Source of the DNA: Betaproteobacteria bacterium
GTDB lineage: Bacteria; Pseudomonadota; Gammaproteobacteria; Burkholderiales; SG8-39
Direction: 5' to 3'
Length of the DNA stretch: 5,181 bases
Assembly: GCA_005882235.1 (NCBI GenBank)
Contig: VBCT01000104.1
Coordinates: 1 to 5,181, forward strand
The position numbers and the translations under genes were made by a program. The notes beneath the pieces are model-generated. The model was not told the origin of the DNA, made no database searches, and was given only the letters and a program-made list of their open reading frames with translations. This document shows positions 1 to 4,428 of the stretch, one piece after another. Every line of letters starts with the position of its first letter. The stretch's first letter is position 1.

Positions 1-494
1 GACGCGGCGGGCACCTTGCGGTCGATCAGCTTCTCCAGCCGGCTGAACAGGAGCCCGTCGGCAAACGACAGCTTGATGTCGTCCAGGCCCATGTATTGCT
101 CGAGCCCCTGAATGGTGGAGTAGTGGCTGCCCGACTGGTAGCCGACCGAGATCGGCACGTCCTTCAGCTCCGACGGATGCGCGATGCCGGATTCAGGCGG
201 CACGAATACGCCGCAGGGCGCGACCGAGTAGGCGTCTGCGTAGAGCTTGCCGTGGCCGGTCGAGGCGGCGACGTTCACCGTCCAGTGGCAGGCGCCGCTC
301 ACGTCGCAGGCCCGGCCCTGCTCGATGCTCTGGTAGGCGCCGATCCTGTTCGGCGTCGCGTGCTTTCTCGCCACGTCGCCGGGGCCGTAGTTGTCGCGAA
401 ATTCGTAATCCAGGCCTTCGGCCTTGAAGTAGCCCTTTTCCTCGGCCACCCACTCCTGCAGCCTGAAGTGCGGCGAAATCACGAACTTTGACAT
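1..494 (-). CDS. NMT1/SsuA-like substrate-binding-fold protein without signal peptide (partial, 3' end outside window)
   Basis: The first 164 codons are present; the gene runs off the left edge. The protein begins MSKFVISPHFRLQEWV and then reads AEEKGYFKAEGLDYEF (about residues 17-32), the typical opening of the first lobe of NMT1/THI5/SsuA-like periplasmic-binding folds. Later segments fit the same fold: PCGVFVPPESGIAHPSELKD (93-112) and GYQSGSHYSTIQGLEQYMGL (118-137). The ATG at 494 has a GGAGG (504-500) five bases upstream. There is no hydrophobic leader, and the frame upstream meets a TAG at 530-528, so a signal peptide cannot be hidden in a longer start. Family members usually bind ligands for ABC uptake in the periplasm; this one looks cytoplasmic, so it could be a sensor, an enzyme on the same fold, or a protein exported by another route. 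It is divergent from the amidase gene group. Substrate unknown. Family is fairly secure, role is not. Confidence 0.8.
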   Translation of the reverse strand, partial: MSKFVISPHFRLQEWVAEEKGYFKAEGLDYEFRDNYGPGDVARKHATPNRIGAYQSIEQGRACDVSGACHWTVNVAASTGHGKLYADAYSVAPCGVFVPPESGIAHPSELKDVPISVGYQSGSHYSTIQGLEQYMGLDDIKLSFADGLLFSRLEKLIDRKVPAA

Positions 495-524
495 CGAATC
501 CTCCAGGGTATCCGGCGCAGGCAA

Positions 525-554
525 AATCTACTCCGACAAAAGATGGAATGCAAA
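525..554 (-). promoter_or_regulatory. Weak sigma70-like promoter candidate for the divergent minus-strand gene
   Basis: Read on the minus strand, TTTGCA (554-549) and TAGATT (530-525) are 18 bases apart. Each matches four of six consensus positions. They lie about 30-60 bases upstream of the ATG at 494, a sensible place for the promoter of that gene. The match is poor enough to arise by chance, so this is a candidate only. Confidence 0.25.
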
Positions 555-562
555 GGAAATTC

Positions 563-585
563 GCCGTGGGATTCGTCCCATCGGC
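563..585. promoter_or_regulatory. Small hairpin in the divergent spacer
   Basis: GCCG-TGGGA-TTCG-TCCCA-T-CGGC folds into a nine-base-pair stem (four outer pairs, one bulged T at 581, five inner pairs) with a TTCG loop. It sits between the two divergent start codons and ends ten bases before the GTG at 595. No T-run follows on either strand, so it is not a convincing intrinsic terminator. An operator half-site pair or an RNA structure near the start of either transcript is possible. Function is inferred from position only. Confidence 0.4.
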
Positions 586-587
586 CG

Positions 588-593
588 TAAAAT
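588..593 (+). promoter_or_regulatory. -10-like hexamer directly upstream of the DUF2848 gene
   Basis: TAAAAT matches five of six positions of the sigma70 -10 consensus. Transcription from it would begin near base 600, almost exactly at the ATG at 601, giving a leaderless or nearly leaderless mRNA. That would fit the absence of any Shine-Dalgarno sequence before this gene. No recognisable -35 box lies 16-18 bases upstream, where the hairpin sits, so the assignment is tentative. Confidence 0.25.
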
Positions 594-600
594 AGTGGCC

Positions 601-1269
601 ATGGAATTTCTTGTCGACGGCGTGCCGCGGGGAATCGAGATCACGGCCCTCGTCATCGCCGGCTGGACCGGGCGCGACAGGGCCGCGGTCGAGCACCACA
701 TCGCCGAGCTGGCGGCGCTCGGGGTCAAGCGCCCGCGCGTCGTACCTTGCTTCTACCGCGTCGGCGCGAACCTGCTCACCACGAGCGGCGAAGTCGAGGT
801 CGCCGGGGAGGATTCGAGCGGGGAGGTCGAGTTCGTGCTGGTTTCGGCGCCCGGAGCCCTGTACGTCGGCGTCGGCTCGGATCACACCGACCGGAAAGTC
901 GAGGCCTACGGCGTGACCGTTTCCAAGCAGATGTGCCCGAAGCCGATCGGCAGCGAGCTGTGGTCTTTCGCGGAGGTCGAGGGGCATTGGGATCGGCTGA
1001 TGCTGCGGTCACACGTGACACGCAGAGGAAAGCGCAGTCTCTACCAGGAGGGTGCGGTGAGCGGGATGCTCGCGCCCCGCGAGCTGCTCGCGCGCTTTGC
1101 CGGCTCACCCGGGAGACTTTCGCCGGGGGCCGCGATGTTCTGTGGCACACTCGCGGTGCGGGGCGAGATCGCCGGCGGCGAGCGATTCGAGATCGAGCTG
1201 CACGACCCGGTGAAGAACCGCAGCCTTACGCACGAGTACGCGACTCGTGCGCTCGAGATCGCCGACTGA
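601..1269 (+). CDS. DUF2848 family protein
   Basis: A 222-residue protein recognised as DUF2848, a bacterial family without an established function. Family-type blocks visible in order are VIAGWTGRDRAAVEHHIAEL (18-37), GEDSSGEVEFVL (69-80), GVGSDHTDRKVEAYGVTVSK (90-109), HWDRLMLRSHV (129-139), LYQEG (147-151) and GAAMFCGTL (176-184). Length is full for the family. No signal peptide or membrane segment is seen, so it should be cytoplasmic. The acidic GSDHTDR and GEVE blocks loosely recall metal-binding FAA-hydrolase-like enzymes; that is speculation. An in-frame GTG at 595 would add two residues. I prefer the ATG because neither start has a Shine-Dalgarno and the -10-like TAAAAT would place the transcript start at about 600. 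The gene ends in tandem in-frame stops (TGA TAG) and is followed 27 bases later by the cupin gene, so co-transcription is likely. A role in processing the amidase substrate or product is a guess from context. Confidence 0.85.
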   Translation: MEFLVDGVPRGIEITALVIAGWTGRDRAAVEHHIAELAALGVKRPRVVPCFYRVGANLLTTSGEVEVAGEDSSGEVEFVLVSAPGALYVGVGSDHTDRKVEAYGVTVSKQMCPKPIGSELWSFAEVEGHWDRLMLRSHVTRRGKRSLYQEGAVSGMLAPRELLARFAGSPGRLSPGAAMFCGTLAVRGEIAGGERFEIELHDPVKNRSLTHEYATRALEIAD

Positions 1270-1285
1270 TAGTACGGCGCGTTTG

Positions 1286-1292
1286 AAGGAGG
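1286..1292 (+). promoter_or_regulatory. Strong Shine-Dalgarno for the cupin gene
   Basis: AAGGAGG lies four bases before the ATG at 1297 and fixes that start. It is the strongest ribosome binding site among the first three genes of the cluster: the DUF2848 and amidase genes have none that can be seen. The cupin may therefore be the best-translated of the three. Confidence 0.75.
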
Positions 1293-1296
1293 ACCC

Positions 1297-1686
1297 ATGG
1301 CGATTCAGAAGGAGCACAAGGAGTTCTACAAGGTCGACCTCGATCGCGGCTGGGAAAAACTGCCGGGCTATCCGGACGGGATCCGGCAGCAGGTGCTCGC
1401 CGGATTTCTCGACGAAAAGAAGAAGCGCGGCTTTCGCACGCGCCACCTGCGCTTCGATCCCGGCGTGCATACGACCGAGCCCTTCGTGCACGATTACTGG
1501 GAAGAGGTGTATCTCGTCTCGGGCGATCTGATCGTCGGCAACGACAGGAACGGCAGGGGCGGCACCCGCTTCGGTCCCAATACGTACGCCTGCCGTCCGC
1601 CGGGAACGCCGCACGGGCCGTTCAGGTCTGAAGCGGGCTGCCTTCTGCTCGAGATGCATTACTACGATGAGGCCGCGAAGCGCTAG
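1297..1686 (+). CDS. Small single-domain cupin protein
   Basis: A 129-residue cytoplasmic protein with one cupin barrel. Motif 1 is seen as EPFVHDYWEEVYLVSG (61-76), with His65, Glu69 and Gly76 in canonical spacing. Motif 2 is ACRPPGTPHGPF (98-109), with Pro101, Gly103 and His106. The first histidine of the usual HxH pair is replaced by Phe63, so a metal, if bound, would be held by His65, Glu69 and His106, perhaps with another ligand such as His58. The acidic, aromatic-rich motif resembles ChrR-like or dioxygenase-type small cupins, but sequence alone does not tell an enzyme from a ligand-binding protein. The start is well supported by AAGGAGG. It lies 27 bases after the DUF2848 gene and 12 bases before the amidase, in the same reading frame as the amidase. 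The position suggests a pathway role, for example on the substrate or product of the amidase; this is inference. Confidence 0.85.
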   Translation: MAIQKEHKEFYKVDLDRGWEKLPGYPDGIRQQVLAGFLDEKKKRGFRTRHLRFDPGVHTTEPFVHDYWEEVYLVSGDLIVGNDRNGRGGTRFGPNTYACRPPGTPHGPFRSEAGCLLLEMHYYDEAAKR

Positions 1687-1698
1687 CCGCCGCGATCC

Positions 1699-3081
1699 AT
1701 GGCTGAAACTCCCGTCCGCCCGATCGCGGCGCTCGCGCAGGAGCTCGCCGAGGGCAAAACCACGAGCCGCAGGCTCGTCGAAGCGGCGCTCGCGCGTATC
1801 GCCGACGCGGGCGGCGAAGGCGGGCGCGTTTTCACCAAGGTGCACGCCCAGGGCGCGCTCGTCGCCGCCGATGCCTCGGACCGGCTGCGAAAGGAAGGCG
1901 TGGTGCCGTCTCCGCTGGCGGGGCTGCCCGTTTCGATCAAGGATCTTTTCGACATCGCCGGCGAGGTCACGACCGCCGGCTCGAAGATCCTGCGCGACTC
2001 TCCTCCGGCGAGCGCGGACGCGGTCGCCGTCGCGCGGCTGCGCGCGGCCGGCGCCGTGGTCATCGGCCGCAGCAACATGACCGAGTTCGCTTTTTCCGCG
2101 ATCGGCATCAACCCGCATTACGGAACGCCCGCCAATCCCTACGACCGCGGCAAGCGGAGGATTCCCGGCGGATCGTCGTCGGGCGCGGCCGTATCGGTCG
2201 CAGACGGCATGGCGGCGTTCGCGCTCGGCACCGACACCGGCGGCTCGGTGCGCATTCCGGCGGCGCTGTGCGGGATCGCCGGGTTCAAGCCGACGCGGAG
2301 GCGCGTTCCGCTCGCCGGGGCGTTTCCGCTCTCGACCACTCTCGATTCCGTCGGGCCGCTCGCGCCCACGGCCGCCTGCTGCGCAACCGTCTTTCAGGTG
2401 CTCGCGGGCGAGCCGCCGCGCCCCCTCCCGGCTGCGGAATTCGCCGGGCTGCGCCTCGGCGTGCCGAAAAATCACATGCTGGAGGATCTCGACATCGAGG
2501 TCGCGGAGGCGTTCGACGCGGCGATGCAACGCCTGTCGCGGCGCGGAGCGGTGATCGTGCCGCTCGCCGTGCCGGAATTCGACGAGGCGGCCAAGGCGAA
2601 CTCGGGCGGCGGGATTTCCCCGCCCGAGGCCTACGCCGTGCACCGCAGATGGATCGACCGCGAGCAGGAAATCGACCCGCGCGTGCTGGAGCGCATCCTG
2701 CGCGGCGGATCCCTCCTGGCGGCCGACTACATCGATCTGCTCGCGACGCGAAATCGCCTCGCGGGGCGTTTTGCGCGGGCGAACTACGATATCGACGTCC
2801 TGGTCATGCCCACGGTGCCGCGCATCGCTCCTCCGATCGAGGGTCTGGAGCGCAACGCCGAGACTTTCCGCCTGGCGAACGGCAACATGCTGCGCTACAC
2901 CAGCCTCATCAATTTCCTCGACGGATGCGCGCTCACGCTGCCGATCCACGCGCCCCGGGAGGCGCCGGTCGGATTGATGGTGGTCGGTTTTTCGGGCGAG
3001 GACGAGCGCGTTCTCTCCGCGGGGCTCGCGATCGAGGCCGCGTTGGCCTATCAAGGGCCGGTTCTCGTAGAATACGACTAG
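1699..3081 (+). CDS. Amidase-signature family hydrolase
   Basis: A 460-residue enzyme of the amidase signature (AS) family, which hydrolyses C-N amide bonds by a Ser-cisSer-Lys triad. All three residues are visible: Lys81 in PVSIKDLFD, the cis-Ser159 in PGGSSSGAAV and the nucleophile Ser183 in GTDTGGSVRIPA. The 24-residue gap between the two serines matches the family. The C-terminal part carries YDIDVLVMPTVPRIAPP (about 358-374) and a FLDGCALTLPIH block, typical of GatA/AtzE-like relatives. Length is normal for AS enzymes. No signal peptide, so cytoplasmic. GatA itself is unlikely, as no GatB or GatC is nearby. The ATG is the only reasonable start, because the cupin stop lies in the same frame 12 bases upstream. 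No Shine-Dalgarno is visible, so translation may depend on ribosomes finishing the cupin. With the ABC transporter genes that follow, the likely job is to hydrolyse an imported amide; the substrate is unknown. Confidence 0.93.
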   Translation: MAETPVRPIAALAQELAEGKTTSRRLVEAALARIADAGGEGGRVFTKVHAQGALVAADASDRLRKEGVVPSPLAGLPVSIKDLFDIAGEVTTAGSKILRDSPPASADAVAVARLRAAGAVVIGRSNMTEFAFSAIGINPHYGTPANPYDRGKRRIPGGSSSGAAVSVADGMAAFALGTDTGGSVRIPAALCGIAGFKPTRRRVPLAGAFPLSTTLDSVGPLAPTAACCATVFQVLAGEPPRPLPAAEFAGLRLGVPKNHMLEDLDIEVAEAFDAAMQRLSRRGAVIVPLAVPEFDEAAKANSGGGISPPEAYAVHRRWIDREQEIDPRVLERILRGGSLLAADYIDLLATRNRLAGRFARANYDIDVLVMPTVPRIAPPIEGLERNAETFRLANGNMLRYTSLINFLDGCALTLPIHAPREAPVGLMVVGFSGEDERVLSAGLAIEAALAYQGPVLVEYD

Positions 3082-3136
3082 CAGTCTTCACCACTGAAGG
3101 GTCATAGTTCGGCCAGCGGGGGTTCGAACATCTCAG

Positions 3137-3143
3137 AAGGAGA
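3137..3143 (+). promoter_or_regulatory. Shine-Dalgarno deciding the GTG start of the binding-protein gene
   Basis: AAGGAGA lies seven bases before GTG at 3151. It supports the GTG as the start, and the signal peptide that begins there confirms it. The 69-base spacer before this gene also holds a five-pair hairpin (CTTCA at 3086-3090 with TGAAG at 3095-3099) just after the amidase stop; no T-run follows, so it is not a clear terminator. Confidence 0.75.
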
Positions 3144-3150
3144 TAAAACC

Positions 3151-4332
3151 GTGCATAAACCCATCGAGACGCTGCTCGCCGTCGCCGCGACCGCCACCTT
3201 CGCGTTTTCCACGCCCGTGTCGGCGCAACAGAAAGTGAAGATCGGCTTCATCACGACGCTGTCCGGACCCCAGGGCGTCGTCGGCGAGTACATGAGGAAC
3301 TCGGTCGAGCTCGCGCTCGATCACCTCGGGCGCAAGATGGCGGGGCTCGAGGTCGAGGTGATCTACGGCGACGACCAGGTGAAGCCCGACATCGGCAAGC
3401 AGGTCGCGGACGAGATGCTGAAAAAACACCAGGTCGACTTCGTCGCGGGAATCATCTGGTCGAACGTCATGCTCGCCGTCGCGCCCACGGTCACCGATGC
3501 GGGCAAGTTCATGATCGGCACGAACGCCGGCCCGCACGAGCTCGCCGGAAAGATGTGCAACGAGTTGTTCTTCACCACTTCCTGGCAGAACGACGACACG
3601 CCCGAGGCGATGGGCAAAGTGATGCAGGACCAGGGCATCACCGACGTGTACGTCATGGCGCCGAACTACGCGGCCGGCAAGGACATGGTGAACGGGTTCA
3701 AGCGCTCCTACAAGGGCCGCATCGTCGACGAGGTCTATACGCGGCTCGGGCAGACCGACTACCAGGCGGAGCTCTCCCAGCTGCGCTCGAAGAATCCGAA
3801 GGCGGTGTTCGTCTTCTACCCAGGGGGAATGGGCATCTCGTTCCTGCGGCAGTACTCGGAAGCGGGGCTTCGCGGGCAGTTCCCGCTCTATTCGGTGTAT
3901 ACGGTGGACGAGATCTCGATCCCCGCGGTGAAGCACGCGGCGCTCGGCCAGTACGAGACGCGCTACTGGAGCCCGGACCTGAAGAATCCGGCGAACCAGA
4001 AATACGTCTCGGACTACCGCAGGAAATACGGCAAGATGCCGGTCTTCTACGGCGCGCAGAGCTACGACGGCATCCTGCTGATCGATTCGGCGGTGCGCGC
4101 GGTGAAAGGCAATCTCGCCGACAAGAAAGGGATGATCGCCGCGATGCGCAAGGCCGATTTTGCGTCCACGCGCGGCAAGTTCAGCTACAACAGCAACCAT
4201 TTCCCGATCCAGAATTTCTACCTGCTGAAGGCGGTCACCGGGCCGGCGGGCCAGGATCCGGTGATGGAGATCCAGAAGACGGTCTTCACCAACCACAAGG
4301 ATTCCTACGCCAAGGAATGCGGGATGAGGTGA
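3151..4332 (+). CDS. ABC transporter substrate-binding protein, LivJ/LivK-like (Peripla_BP_6)
   Basis: A 393-residue periplasmic binding protein of the branched-chain amino acid/amide (HAAT) type. Residues 1-25 form a Sec signal peptide: VHK, a hydrophobic core LLAVAATATFAF, and a VSA site with cleavage predicted after Ala25. The mature protein opens with KVKIGFITTLSGPQGVVGEY (28-47), the usual first strand and ligand-contacting loop of this family. GIIWSNVMLAV (100-110), FFTTSWQND (140-148) and FYGAQSYDGILLIDSA (299-314) are further family blocks. Cys136 and Cys390 are the only cysteines in the mature part and could pair as a disulfide. The NHFPIQNFYLLK segment (349-360) is typical of proteins that bind amides, aromatic acids or similar compounds as well as amino acids, so leucine should not be assumed. 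It starts with GTG behind a good Shine-Dalgarno and precedes a LivH-type permease gene, its probable partner. The amidase upstream suggests an amide ligand. Confidence 0.92.
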   Translation: MHKPIETLLAVAATATFAFSTPVSAQQKVKIGFITTLSGPQGVVGEYMRNSVELALDHLGRKMAGLEVEVIYGDDQVKPDIGKQVADEMLKKHQVDFVAGIIWSNVMLAVAPTVTDAGKFMIGTNAGPHELAGKMCNELFFTTSWQNDDTPEAMGKVMQDQGITDVYVMAPNYAAGKDMVNGFKRSYKGRIVDEVYTRLGQTDYQAELSQLRSKNPKAVFVFYPGGMGISFLRQYSEAGLRGQFPLYSVYTVDEISIPAVKHAALGQYETRYWSPDLKNPANQKYVSDYRRKYGKMPVFYGAQSYDGILLIDSAVRAVKGNLADKKGMIAAMRKADFASTRGKFSYNSNHFPIQNFYLLKAVTGPAGQDPVMEIQKTVFTNHKDSYAKECGMR

Positions 4333-4348
4333 TCGCCGGTCTGGTAGC

Positions 4349-4426
4349 AAACCGGGGACAGACCACGTTTGAATCTTGACTCGTTTATTTCACGGTCTCG
4401 ATAAAAACGTGGTCTGTCCCCGGTTT
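4349..4426. repeat. Palindromic element with perfect 22-bp inverted arms between the binding-protein and permease genes
   Basis: The left arm (4349-4370, starting AAACCGGGGACAG) and the right arm (4405-4426, ending CTGTCCCCGGTTT) are exact reverse complements over 22 bases and flank a 34-base centre. The centre is AT-richer than the surrounding genes. No target-site duplication is apparent beside the arms. From memory, the core GGGGACAGACCACG and its complement recur between genes in many proteobacterial genomes, so this looks like a dispersed REP-like or MITE-like element; copy number cannot be seen here. In RNA the arms would form a very stable hairpin after the binding-protein stop, which could slow 3' decay of that message and reduce the permease message, as REP sequences do between malE and malF. 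The right arm ends two bases before the livH ATG. There is no transposase gene in the window. Confidence 0.85.
4376..4405 (+). promoter_or_regulatory. Promoter-like sequence inside the palindromic element
   Basis: TTGACT (4376-4381, five of six matches to the -35 consensus) is followed after 18 bases by GATAAA (4400-4405, four of six matches to the -10 consensus). If active, it would start a transcript near 4412, inside the right arm and about 17 bases before the livH ATG. That would give livH its own short leader without the full hairpin. This is a consensus match only. Confidence 0.3.
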
Positions 4427-4428
4427 TC

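Noticed and set aside
595..600. GTG at 595 as the start of the DUF2848 gene
   Set aside because: It adds just two residues, has no Shine-Dalgarno and overlaps the base of the -10-like region; the ATG at 601 is preferred, though the GTG is not excluded.
193..987. 264-codon minus-strand frame across the divergent spacer
   Set aside because: It runs out of frame through the binding-fold gene and antisense to DUF2848, and its translation has no recognisable family.
1105..3054. Very long minus-strand open frame (649 codons) opposite the cupin and amidase
   Set aside because: Its translation is rich in Arg, Gly, His and Asp without any domain. It is the mirror of two well-supported genes, as expected when third codon positions are strongly G/C.
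1699..3081. Amidase as GatA of the tRNA amidotransferase
   Set aside because: No GatB or GatC gene is adjacent, and the neighbours are transporter and catabolic-type genes.
2268..3107. 279-codon plus-strand frame overlapping the amidase
   Set aside because: Arg/Ala-rich translation in the +1 frame of the amidase, without homology blocks; a shadow of GC-biased coding.
3133..4350. 405-codon minus-strand open frame opposite the binding-protein gene
   Set aside because: Low-complexity His/Arg/Val/Leu translation, fully antisense to a clear signal-peptide-bearing binding protein.
4349..4426. Complete insertion sequence
   Set aside because: Only 78 bases long, with no transposase gene and no visible target duplication.
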